Assembly (NCBI GenBank): GCA_002298165.1
Contig: DBMI01000095.1
Span: forward strand, 29,908-93,907
Origin: Desulfarculales bacterium UBA702
GTDB taxonomy: Bacteria > Desulfobacterota > Syntrophobacteria > Syntrophobacterales > Syntrophobacteraceae
Direction of reading: 5' to 3'
DNA length: 64,000 nucleotides
Made by a program: the position numbers and the translations under genes. Below the pieces are notes generated by a model. That model ran no database searches. It was not told the DNA's origin and saw nothing but the letters and a program-made list of their open reading frames with translations. This document shows, one piece after another, positions 43,485-51,737 of this stretch. Position 1 is the first letter of the stretch; each line of letters begins with the position of its first letter.

Positions 43485-43643
43485 ATGTCTAAAGCAAACA
43501 TTTTGGTCGAATACCTGGGATTTTTGAAAGCCAGAAAGAAATGGTGGATTCTCCCGATCGGATTTTTCCTGATGGTTCTGGGACTGCTGATAGTGCTCAC
43601 CGAGGGCAGCGCCATTGCCCCATTCATCTATGCTCTTTTCTAA
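43485..43643 (+). CDS. DUF5989-type small membrane protein
   Basis: 52 residues, ATG 43485 with GGAG 7 bp upstream, 12 bp after the SxtJ gene. The product has a cytoplasmic head (MSKANILVEYLGFLKARKK) followed by WWILPIGFFLMVLGLLIVLTE, a single helix, and a short tail. This is the small DUF5989 protein seen downstream of SxtJ in carbamoyltransferase cassettes. It may help anchor or organise the enzyme; function unknown. Confidence 0.75.
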   Translation: MSKANILVEYLGFLKARKKWWILPIGFFLMVLGLLIVLTEGSAIAPFIYALF

Positions 43644-43676
43644 TATTTAACACGGGAGAACCGGCAGGGAATTGCG

Positions 43677-44660
43677 ATGTCTTATAAAAGCATCTTGTTC
43701 ACATTTGTGACAATCCTGTTGACGCTTGCGCTCCTCGAAGGAATGGTGAGGATCTGGGGGTACTCGGACAGATATATATATGATCCGATTTACACATCGG
43801 ATGATAAATGCGACCCGCCCCTGGTCGTGCACAAGCCGAACCTGAAAAACGCCCTTGCGAGGGACAATACGATCATCAACACCGATGCGATGGGACTAAG
43901 GTCCCTGGTACCGGGAAGAGTTATCGGAGAAAAACGGCCAAATACGATCAGGATAGCGATTGCGGGAGATTCGGTGACATTTGGGCACGGGGTTCGCAAT
44001 AACTCCGACGTCTACTCCAATGTGCTGGAAAATTTCCTGAATTCAGCGAGCGACGGGAAGACCACTTATGAGGTCTATAATTTCGGGGTATCGGCCTACA
44101 GCCTGGCGGAAATGACCGCCAGCCTCAGGTGCAGGATGCTCGATCTGAAGCCTGACATAGTGGTATGCGCATTCATAATGGACGATTTCGATCCCGGCCG
44201 GATGGTGACCGTCGATGAATACGGTTACACAAACGACCGCAGCCTCGGCGGAACCGCGGGAAGGTTTCCGGCCTTGAAAAGCTTTCTGAGGCATTTCCAT
44301 CTTACATATCTCATCAGGGACGCTTTCTTTGCGCCAAAACAACCAGAAAGCGGTGCCTATGACGAGGCACTTGTTTCACAGTCCTACCCCTATCTGCAGG
44401 AATTCAGAAAGATTGCTTCGGAAAAAGACATCAAATATTTCTTCATCGTTTTGCCAACCTACGGCTCGGAATCATCATCGAAAGTGATCGAGAAATTGGG
44501 GCGTGACGGCTTCAATTTCCTGGACCTTTCAACCCTCTGGACGGAGTACAATTTCGAGACTTTCAGGGCGGATAAACATGATGCCCATCCCTCGGCCGCC
44601 GTCCACAAGCAGATAGCCGAGAGGGCCGGCTGGTATATCAAAATCAAATTCGGCTTGTAA
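43677..44660 (+). CDS. SGNH/GDSL hydrolase, membrane-anchored
   Basis: 327 residues with an N-terminal signal anchor (SILFTFVTILLTLALLEG). Block I GDSVTFG holds nucleophile S99, a Gly block is YNFGVSAYS, and the C-terminal block DKHDAHPSAAVH provides Asp/His. The family includes acyl esterases and acetyltransferase-like enzymes acting on glycans. It follows DUF5989 by 33 bp and completes the cassette carbamoyltransferase-SxtJ-DUF5989-SGNH. Likely removes or moves acyl groups on the exported polysaccharide (inference). Confidence 0.87.
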   Translation: MSYKSILFTFVTILLTLALLEGMVRIWGYSDRYIYDPIYTSDDKCDPPLVVHKPNLKNALARDNTIINTDAMGLRSLVPGRVIGEKRPNTIRIAIAGDSVTFGHGVRNNSDVYSNVLENFLNSASDGKTTYEVYNFGVSAYSLAEMTASLRCRMLDLKPDIVVCAFIMDDFDPGRMVTVDEYGYTNDRSLGGTAGRFPALKSFLRHFHLTYLIRDAFFAPKQPESGAYDEALVSQSYPYLQEFRKIASEKDIKYFFIVLPTYGSESSSKVIEKLGRDGFNFLDLSTLWTEYNFETFRADKHDAHPSAAVHKQIAERAGWYIKIKFGL

Positions 44661-44780
44661 ATTATCCGAGATCAGGAAGTGATACCTTCAGGGAGGGCAC
44701 CCGGGCAGACAGCTTCTCGAATGCCTACCTAAACCCGAGGCAGCATGCAAAGAAAGGGGCTTGAGGCTTGCAAAACAAGC

Positions 44781-44804
44781 GTGGCAGGCTTTTTGGCCTG
44801 CCAC
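44781..44804. repeat. Hairpin GTGGCAGGC/GCCTGCCAC
   Basis: Nine-bp perfect arms with a six-base loop in the 240-bp gap between the SGNH hydrolase and the GH42-like gene. No T-tract follows on the plus strand, so it is not called a terminator. Confidence 0.5.
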
Positions 44805-44900
44805 GACAGCCTTTGACAATAAAAACCGGCAGGCGGACCTGAAGCTATCGCTTGCGCCGAGCTTCGATGATTTTTGGCAACCTGCTCCACGGAGAGGATC

Positions 44901-47342
44901 ATGGCCGCTTTTCCACACAGTTTATTATTAAAAGGGGTGGGTATTGTCTTACTGATTTTCCTGCTCGCCGCCCCTGTCGGAATCGGCTGCGCGGAAGCGG
45001 CAGGTCGCGATGGAAATACCTCTTCGGTGGTCATTGAGAACGGAGTGCCTAAACTTGCTATAAACGGCAAGGTCGTAAACAACATGTTCGGTATCGAGGT
45101 TTTCAGCGCCGGTGTAAACGCGGAGAAGCCCGAATTTACCGCCGAGATGAAAAAGGCAATCGACAGGACGGCAGCGCTGAATATTCCTATATTCAGTTTT
45201 GAAATACTCTGGAACGACTACGATCATTCGAAAACGGTCCCACTAAACGCCGACGAAGCAGCGAGCAGATTCAATACGGCCAACCTCGACGCCATTCTGG
45301 ATTACGCAGCCCAGCGCGGTGTCTACGTAATGCTTGAACTTTTGAAACATCAGCACTGGGCTCTTCCGAGTTGGTGGAAGTCTTATAAATCGAACGGTTC
45401 AGGGTACCAGATGCTGGCGCCCTCCTCCCCCGCGGCCGAAATCTACAACCGTGAACAGACCCCGGTGGCTTCTTTCCAAAGCCCTGACCACCATGAACTG
45501 CTCGAAGCTCTCCTCAAAAAGCTCGTATTGCGATATCGCAACCATCCGGCGGTTTTCGGGTACGGCATCAATATGGGCCCGACCGGCGAAAACGGCTATA
45601 TTCCCAACTATATCGACATGTTTTTAAATAAAGCCATGCCCAAAATCGATCTGCGGTCGATCATGGGCGATTACTCTCCGCTGGCCGTGAAGAATTTTGC
45701 TGCTTTTCTAAAGCGCAAATACCCGTCGATAGGCGACCTGAACCGAAAATGGAACGCCGACTACAGGTCGTTCGAGGAGGTCACCCCTCCAAGCCCCAAA
45801 ATGACGTCTGCCTGGGAAACCTTCTCTTTCAACGGTGATGACAGACCATCAATGAAAGACTGGCAGGCATTTCGACACGAGGCAATCGTCGAGGAATGGA
45901 AGTTCCTGTCCGGAGTTGTCCGCGGACTGGACCCGAACAAAGTCATAATGGGAAAAACGAACTGGAACCCTCTGGCCGCTCAGACGGGGACCGAGTTCAT
46001 GCAGGTCTCGTCAGTCGAGGTGAATTCACAGAAATTGATCGATATGGACAAGATGGATGCGTGCCTCCAAATCCGCGATTACATGCCGGAGAACGCGCAC
46101 ACCTCGTCCTATTCAAAACTGGACTACGTTCAATTCAGCAGGTTCAGTAAAAAATATGGAACCATCCGGATATTCAACCTGGATAACTCAGTGAAAAAAG
46201 CCGGCGGCGTCATGGACATGTCGATAGCTCTTACCGCAAGGGATGCGCTCAAAAGGGAGGGTTGCTACTTCTGGTTCCCGGTGCTTCTCGAAAGCGACAA
46301 GTTCCCGAAGCCGGACTGGTCATGGCAGGAGATCGAGGCCCTGGTTAAAAGAAGCAGTCCCGACGAGTTGAAAGGGGCCAAGATCGAAGAGCCTCCCGTC
46401 AAGTTTTATTTCGATCCGGAAAACCTAATGGCGCATTATTACGACTCCCTGCCCGGCCTCAAGACCAGCGGATTGGCATTTGCCCTGTCAAAGGCGATCT
46501 ACGACAGCGACCCGCAGCCGGTCGGGTTTGTCAGCTCCGCTGATTTATCGGCCGCCCCACCCGATGCGAAGACAAAACTGCTGGTTATAGCCAATCAGCG
46601 CATTATTCCTCCCACAATCACGGCTAATCTCAAGGCTTACGTTGAATCAGGAGGGACTCTGCTCCTGCTCGGTTCGAACGGTATTTTTGACTCGGATGGC
46701 CGAAAGGATGCGTCCGCACTTCGCAAGCTCGTCCCGCTAATCAGCGAAAAACAGTTGCAGGGCCTTTACGATTGGGGAGCGACAAACAGGATCAAAATAC
46801 CCTTTTTTGTCATCTCGAAGGGCGGCGGCAAATCTCTTGAACTGGATATATCGAGAGACCCGGGCGAAAACTTCGAACTTCTCACGGGATCTTTGCCCAA
46901 GAGCTTGGATCTTCCCAGGAAAGGGCGGCTGATATTTGTTTCAGTTGATGGAAGACCCACTTTGAAAGATATGAGCGGCAACACCTCGCAGCCCCAGGAA
47001 AGGCTGCCCCCCATGCAGGCCCCGAATGCCGGCAGGATGAATCTGCCGCCCGCTCCGCCCGAAAACAGGGATCCTTCGGCGCAATATCGCGGGGAGCAAC
47101 CCCCGCCGACCCAGTATGAGGATTATCCTTCGCCGCCGAATTTTCCGGATGGAACACCTGTCCCGCCTCGGCGCGGCGATCAGTCTCCGCGGAGGCGCAA
47201 TTTCATAAAGGACTGGGACAGAAACGGCAATGGAGTTGTGACACAAGATGAGTTTACAGGAGATCCGGCGATTTTCGAGCGCATGGATCTGAACCACGAC
47301 GGCATAATTACGCCAGAAGAAGCAGCGGCAGCCGGGGAGTAG
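44901..47342 (+). CDS. Exported GH42-like glycosidase-fold protein with C-terminal EF-hands
   Basis: 813 residues from ATG 44901 (GGAGAGG upstream). Signal peptide to about residue 38. A TIM-barrel part (about 50-480) resembles beta-galactosidase family GH42: FSFEILWNDYDHS, VYVMLELLKHQHWALPSWW, RNHPAVFGYGINMGPTGENGY; the usual NE acid/base pair of GH42 is not obvious. A trimerisation-like Rossmann domain follows (about 500-620, ESGGTLLLLGSNG). The tail is Pro-rich (about 690-765) and ends with two EF-hand loops, DRNGNGVVTQDEF and DLNHDGIITPEE. A calcium-binding extracellular glycan-acting enzyme is likely; substrate unknown. Confidence 0.8.
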   Translation: MAAFPHSLLLKGVGIVLLIFLLAAPVGIGCAEAAGRDGNTSSVVIENGVPKLAINGKVVNNMFGIEVFSAGVNAEKPEFTAEMKKAIDRTAALNIPIFSFEILWNDYDHSKTVPLNADEAASRFNTANLDAILDYAAQRGVYVMLELLKHQHWALPSWWKSYKSNGSGYQMLAPSSPAAEIYNREQTPVASFQSPDHHELLEALLKKLVLRYRNHPAVFGYGINMGPTGENGYIPNYIDMFLNKAMPKIDLRSIMGDYSPLAVKNFAAFLKRKYPSIGDLNRKWNADYRSFEEVTPPSPKMTSAWETFSFNGDDRPSMKDWQAFRHEAIVEEWKFLSGVVRGLDPNKVIMGKTNWNPLAAQTGTEFMQVSSVEVNSQKLIDMDKMDACLQIRDYMPENAHTSSYSKLDYVQFSRFSKKYGTIRIFNLDNSVKKAGGVMDMSIALTARDALKREGCYFWFPVLLESDKFPKPDWSWQEIEALVKRSSPDELKGAKIEEPPVKFYFDPENLMAHYYDSLPGLKTSGLAFALSKAIYDSDPQPVGFVSSADLSAAPPDAKTKLLVIANQRIIPPTITANLKAYVESGGTLLLLGSNGIFDSDGRKDASALRKLVPLISEKQLQGLYDWGATNRIKIPFFVISKGGGKSLELDISRDPGENFELLTGSLPKSLDLPRKGRLIFVSVDGRPTLKDMSGNTSQPQERLPPMQAPNAGRMNLPPAPPENRDPSAQYRGEQPPPTQYEDYPSPPNFPDGTPVPPRRGDQSPRRRNFIKDWDRNGNGVVTQDEFTGDPAIFERMDLNHDGIITPEEAAAAGE

Positions 47343-47388
47343 AGAAAAGAAAAAAGCGGGCAACGTCCCCCCCTCATGAGAAAGATAA

Positions 47389-48321
47389 ATGATTCTCGCT
47401 AAAGAAAATCTCCTCCAGGATATCGCCAGAATTATCATCTGGTACCCCTTTCGGTGGCTGACCAGTGTGCTGCCGCCACGGGTCAACTTCATGCTTTTCG
47501 AAAAGTTCGGTGACTTGGCGTTCCATCTGTATCCGGGAAAACGTGCCCTGCTCGCGATGCGAATCTCGAAGGTTTTCCCCAGGTGGGACCGCGCGCGTGT
47601 TGAAGCCGAGACAAGGGCATGCTTTAGAAATTATTACTCCGACAGGTTTATAATCAACCTGGTACCGGGGCTGGACGGCAGGCGCATCGACGAAATAGCG
47701 GTCCTCGAAGGCGAAGAGCACCTTACACGCGCAATGAGCGAAGGCAAAGGCGTGGTGCTGATTCATCCCCACTTCGGACCGAGTCAGCTTCCGCTGATCT
47801 TCCTTGGCTGCAAGGGCTATCCGGTCGCGCAGATGGGACTTAGAAGAATCAGCAGCCGCACGGTTGCGCGGGCAACAGATCAGATCAGGTTGGACCTCGA
47901 ATTCCGAATGCCGGTAAAACACTTTTTCGCGGACAAGTACCTCAGGGAAGTCATTCGCTGGCTGGAAGAGGGAAAGCTCCTAATGACGGCAGGCGACGGA
48001 ACGGGTGGGGGCCTTAAAATCGGAAAATTCAACAAGGCCGAAATACTGGGAAGTCCTCTCGATATGCCGCTTGGCCCTTACCGCCTTGCTACATCGGGCG
48101 GTTCACCGGTCGTTCCAATAATAGCCATTCGCGAGAAGTGCGGATTTTACAGAATTCGGATTCATCAGCCAATCGAGTATTCAAAGAAACTCGAAGTGAT
48201 GCAGAAGCAGTTCGCGTCCTGGTTCGAGGGCTATCTGTCGGAATCTCCCGGCCAATGGCATTTCTGGGACGAGTGGGATCAGGAACGGAAAGGGCACGGG
48301 CAAGATGAAGCTGCCGCATAG
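47389..48321 (+). CDS. Lysophospholipid/lipid A acyltransferase relative with HX4Q motif
   Basis: 310 residues, related to LpxL/HtrB-type acyltransferases. The catalytic motif, normally HX4(D/E), reads H128FGPSQ133 (LIHPHFGPSQLPL), so the acidic residue is Gln. Other features fit the family: a basic, amphipathic N-terminus, GKGVVLIHPH, and a C-terminal segment with SGGSPVVPIIAIRE. It overlaps the GT9 gene by 17 bp. The activity may differ from simple acyl transfer; a role in lipid-linked glycan assembly is inference. Confidence 0.8.
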   Translation: MILAKENLLQDIARIIIWYPFRWLTSVLPPRVNFMLFEKFGDLAFHLYPGKRALLAMRISKVFPRWDRARVEAETRACFRNYYSDRFIINLVPGLDGRRIDEIAVLEGEEHLTRAMSEGKGVVLIHPHFGPSQLPLIFLGCKGYPVAQMGLRRISSRTVARATDQIRLDLEFRMPVKHFFADKYLREVIRWLEEGKLLMTAGDGTGGGLKIGKFNKAEILGSPLDMPLGPYRLATSGGSPVVPIIAIREKCGFYRIRIHQPIEYSKKLEVMQKQFASWFEGYLSESPGQWHFWDEWDQERKGHGQDEAAA

Positions 48322-49459
48322 GGTTCTGTGGTTTGCCGTTCGCGCCCTGGATGCCATTTCAAGAAAGGAGGCGCCGTTTCCTCCCGAGAGGGTCTACCTT
48401 CTCAGGACTCATGCAATCGGAGACGTGCTGCTGACAACCCCGACGATCCGGGCAATCAGGAAGGCCTGGCCGCGCACGCACATCACTATGCTGGTCGGCC
48501 GGAAAAGCCGACCAGCCCTCGAAGGAAATCCATATATCGATTCTTTGGAAAGCTTTCCAGAAGATTGGTGGTTTGGAAAGAGATTCGGCAAGATCCTTAA
48601 ACTCACGTGGAGCCTTCGCCAGAAGCCAAAAGATGCCCTGGTGATACTTCACGCCTCGGGACTTATCCACCTCTGGGGCTTTATGATTGGCGCCCCGATC
48701 CGCGTAGGCTTTGACGAACACGGCTCGGGATTTGCCCTGACACATCCGGTAGTCCGAACAAAAAAAGACTACGATCGCTACCTGGCCGACGTGAACCTCG
48801 ATCTTGCCAGGGCCATGGGCATTGGCGCAGACGATCCGAAACTGGATTTTTTTCCTCAAGATGATGAACTGGAGGCCGTCCGCGCCTTTCTTCCTCCTCA
48901 TGACGGAACTGGAAAACCCTTTTTGGTGGGTGTTGCTCCTGGAGGCGGGCAGAACGCATTCGAGAAGATTTCCGTCAAACACTGGCCGGCCGTTCAATAC
49001 GCCGAGCTTATGACCAGGCTTTCAAAGGGGCTGAATATCGAGTTCTTCCTGCTCGGGGACAAACATGATGTCCAGGTTGACCGGATCGCCGGAATGGCGG
49101 GACCGGGAGTCAAATTTACCAACCTCAAGGGCAGGACCACCTTTCGCGAACTTGGCGCCCTGATCTACCACCTCGATCTTCTGGTTACAAACGACTCTTC
49201 GCCCCTCCACCTCGCTGTTGCAATGAATAAGCCCGTAGTTGCCCTTTTCGGTCCCACCGCCAATTGGACGCTCTTCCCGCCGGGCCAAAATAGAACGGCT
49301 CTTCAAAGCCCCGCTCAATGCAGCCCCTGCTACACCTACGGCCGCTTCCCCGGCTGTCCCGCCCCATCTTGCATGTCGGAGCTTCCGGTCGATGGCGTAA
49401 AAGACGCAGTTGAATCGCTTCTCAATGGTCGGTCGGAGGAAGAGGGGATTGCAAGTTAA
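48305..49459 (+). CDS. Glycosyltransferase family 9 (heptosyltransferase-like)
   Basis: 384 residues. N-terminal YLLRTHAIGDVLLTTPTIRAI and C-terminal LVTNDSSPLHLAVAMNKPVVALFGPT with ...CSPCYTYGRFPGC are classic GT9 motifs for ADP-heptose-type transferases. It begins inside the 3' end of the acyltransferase gene (17-bp overlap). The 3' end of this gene is duplicated with a frameshift about 220 bp downstream. Likely adds a core or EPS sugar on the cytoplasmic side of the inner membrane. Confidence 0.92.
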   Translation: MKLPHRVLWFAVRALDAISRKEAPFPPERVYLLRTHAIGDVLLTTPTIRAIRKAWPRTHITMLVGRKSRPALEGNPYIDSLESFPEDWWFGKRFGKILKLTWSLRQKPKDALVILHASGLIHLWGFMIGAPIRVGFDEHGSGFALTHPVVRTKKDYDRYLADVNLDLARAMGIGADDPKLDFFPQDDELEAVRAFLPPHDGTGKPFLVGVAPGGGQNAFEKISVKHWPAVQYAELMTRLSKGLNIEFFLLGDKHDVQVDRIAGMAGPGVKFTNLKGRTTFRELGALIYHLDLLVTNDSSPLHLAVAMNKPVVALFGPTANWTLFPPGQNRTALQSPAQCSPCYTYGRFPGCPAPSCMSELPVDGVKDAVESLLNGRSEEEGIAS

Positions 49460-49785
49460 CCAGGCCGGGTGTTGCTCCTGAAACCATCTCAGGGTTTAAA
49501 CCATTTTGACCGATCAACCCAACGTTCCATCGTTCGATGCAGGGGCAAATAATTATTTGCGCATGCAGAATATTTTGCCCATTCAGGGCAAATGATTATT
49601 TGCCCCTACAAATATCGCCCCCACTGGATATTGGCCCTACTCAATGTCTGTCAGAGGAAGAAGGGAACGCGAGTTAACCAGGCTGGGTTTTGCTCCTGAA
49701 ACCATCCCAGGGTTTAGAACATTTCCACCGATCAACCCAACGCTCTATCGTTCAATGTAGGGGCAAATAATTATTTGCCCCTACA
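49419..49785 (+). repeat. Imperfect tandem duplication containing the GT9 3' end
   Basis: Copy 1 (about 49419-49562) includes the last 12 codons of the GT9 gene (...SEEEGIAS stop) and downstream DNA; copy 2 (about 49637-49785) repeats the same order with substitutions and one deleted base (LSEEEGNAS stop when read in the shifted frame). Both end in GGGGCAAATAATTATTTG. About 75 bp of other sequence, also ending in the palindrome word, lies between them. Confidence 0.75.
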
Positions 49786-49848
49786 AAAATTGGCCCCCAA
49801 AGTCAAATTATGATTGCCCCTACAGGATTCTATCCGGGCGTAACGTCT
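49460..49848 (+). other. Non-coding repeat region between GT9 and the beta-CASP gene
   Basis: Apart from the tandem duplication and the palindromes there is no gene. GGGCAAATgATTATTTGCCC-type palindromes occur at 49541, 49585 and 49757. Confidence 0.6.
49757..49784. repeat. Perfect 28-bp palindrome (GGGGCAAATAATTATTTGCCCC core)
   Basis: The 14-bp half GTAGGGGCAAATAA is followed by its exact complement with no spacer. Close variants lie at 49541-49562 and 49585-49608. Likely a REP/MITE-type word. Confidence 0.75.
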
Positions 49849-51471
49849 TCACTTCATCGCTGCAACATTATTTTTCGTTATATTTTGTAGCGCCTCCCCG
49901 AGGTGGCCTTCGGCCGAGAGGAGTTCTTCCTCGATCCGCTGGATTAAATGCGCGGGAAGGGGGCGAGCGGGCGATTCCAAAACATTTCTTATTTCGGCGG
50001 CCCTGCGCAAAAGCAGGGCAAGATTCGCACGCCAGGCCGGCTCTCCGGGTTCGGCAAGGGCCGGTATGGGATTGATGGAACCCGGCACTATACGGTCTCG
50101 CATCGCGGGAACACGTGTTTCAAATCCGAATTTTACATTTACGATTCTCGCGAACTCCTCGCTTATGCTCTGCTCGCCATGTATGACGTAAACACGGGCT
50201 TTGGGGTTTTTGATGTGGCTTAGCCAGTCGAGCAGGGCAGTCTGGTCCGCGTGGGCGGAAAGTCCTCCGATTGTAAAGATTTTCGCGCGAACGATTACCC
50301 GCTCGCCAAGTATTTTCACCAGCCGCACGCCTTCGATAAGACTCCTTCCGAGGCTTCCTTCAGCCTGGAACCCGACCATCACTACGGAGCAGCCCGGCCG
50401 CCAAAGATTATGCTTGAGGTGATGCCTGATCCGGCCGGCCGTGCACATTCCATTTCCGGCTATGACGATTGCCGGACCCGGTTTTTCGTTTATCGCCATT
50501 GAATCCAGTGCTGTGCGAGAGAGTATAAGTTCTTCGAAGTCGAATGGATCGCCGCCGGAATCGAGCACAGCGCGCGCGCCATCGTCATAGAATTGTTTCA
50601 TACTGCGAAAAATTGCCGTTGCGGATATTGCCAGCGGGCTGTCAACATATACGGGCATGGAAGGGATCAACTTTTCACGGAAGAACTTTCCAAGGATGAA
50701 CAAAAGCTCCTGGGTGCGTTCGACCGCAAAGGCCGGGATTATGACCTTTTCATTATGGGCATGGCTGTAGAGGATAGCCTTCAAGAGTTCCTGTTCGGAT
50801 TCCTCGAGCGATTTATGGTTGCGGTTGCCGTAGGTGGACTCGATAAAAAGAGTGTCGGTATCGGTAAGGATTTCAGGATCTTTGACGATCATCTGCCCTC
50901 TATAGCCCAGGTCCCCGGTAAAGACGGTCTTGCGTCCGTTCTCGGGGTCGCCTTCCCAGATTTCGAGGAATGAAGAGCCCAGGATATGTCCCGAGTTGCG
51001 GAACCTGAAGCTGAAGTCCGGGGTGAGCTTTACGATTTCCTCCCACTGTACCGGTTCGAACAGCGAAAAGCACGCCTCTGAGTCCTCCAGGGAGTAGATA
51101 GGCTGAACCACCGGTTCGCCTCGTCTTTTGCTCTTTCGGTTCTGCCACTCGGCCTCCATTTCCTGAATGTGGGCCGAATCGAGAAGAAGTATTTTTACCA
51201 GTTCTATCGTTGGAGTTGTCGAGTAGATTTTTCCGTGAAATCCGTCTTTTACCAGTTTGGGTATTCTGCCCGTATGGTCTATATGAGCGTGCGTCAGAAA
51301 GACCGCCGAGATTTCGGATGGTTTGAACCCCCAGGAATTTCGGTTTAGCGCCTCCATGCGCTTTCCGCCCTGGAAGAGGCCGCAGTCGATGAGATATTTT
51401 GCTTCACCGTTTTCAACCAGAAAACAGGAACCGGTAACGCAACGAGCCGCGCCTAAACAGGTAATGTCCAT
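49849..51471 (-). CDS. Beta-CASP metallo-beta-lactamase-fold RNase-like protein
   Basis: 540 residues. Metal motifs HAHIDHTG, the ENTG-type TGDLGYRG, a beta-CASP insert with IPAFAVERTQELL and IVIAGNGMCTAGRIRHHL, and C-terminal GGLSAHADQTALLDWL all match MBL-fold proteins 'involved in RNA processing' (YSH1-like). Zinc ligands look complete. The C-terminal 70 residues are helical and not conserved. It is on the opposite strand to the EPS cluster and interrupts it. Substrate RNA is not known for this group. Confidence 0.9.
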   Translation of the reverse strand: MDITCLGAARCVTGSCFLVENGEAKYLIDCGLFQGGKRMEALNRNSWGFKPSEISAVFLTHAHIDHTGRIPKLVKDGFHGKIYSTTPTIELVKILLLDSAHIQEMEAEWQNRKSKRRGEPVVQPIYSLEDSEACFSLFEPVQWEEIVKLTPDFSFRFRNSGHILGSSFLEIWEGDPENGRKTVFTGDLGYRGQMIVKDPEILTDTDTLFIESTYGNRNHKSLEESEQELLKAILYSHAHNEKVIIPAFAVERTQELLFILGKFFREKLIPSMPVYVDSPLAISATAIFRSMKQFYDDGARAVLDSGGDPFDFEELILSRTALDSMAINEKPGPAIVIAGNGMCTAGRIRHHLKHNLWRPGCSVVMVGFQAEGSLGRSLIEGVRLVKILGERVIVRAKIFTIGGLSAHADQTALLDWLSHIKNPKARVYVIHGEQSISEEFARIVNVKFGFETRVPAMRDRIVPGSINPIPALAEPGEPAWRANLALLLRRAAEIRNVLESPARPLPAHLIQRIEEELLSAEGHLGEALQNITKNNVAAMK

Positions 51472-51737
51472 TAATTTTGTTCCTTCCGCTGAAGCTTAGT
51501 TTCACCAAAGACAACTGTGGGACGGGCCTCCAGCCTACCACCCCTGAGGCGGACGGAAAATCCGCGCCATGGCGGGTCGAAAAGCTTGCCCCACCGTAAA
51601 CTGCCAGACCTGTTGTTTTTCTCTTCTAATCGGCCGGGAACGGCAATATGATTAATGAGTTGGAATAATATACAAATACAGTTGTTCCTGACAGAGTATG
51701 GATACAGAACTCTGGATATTTATCACGAAAGGCAATC

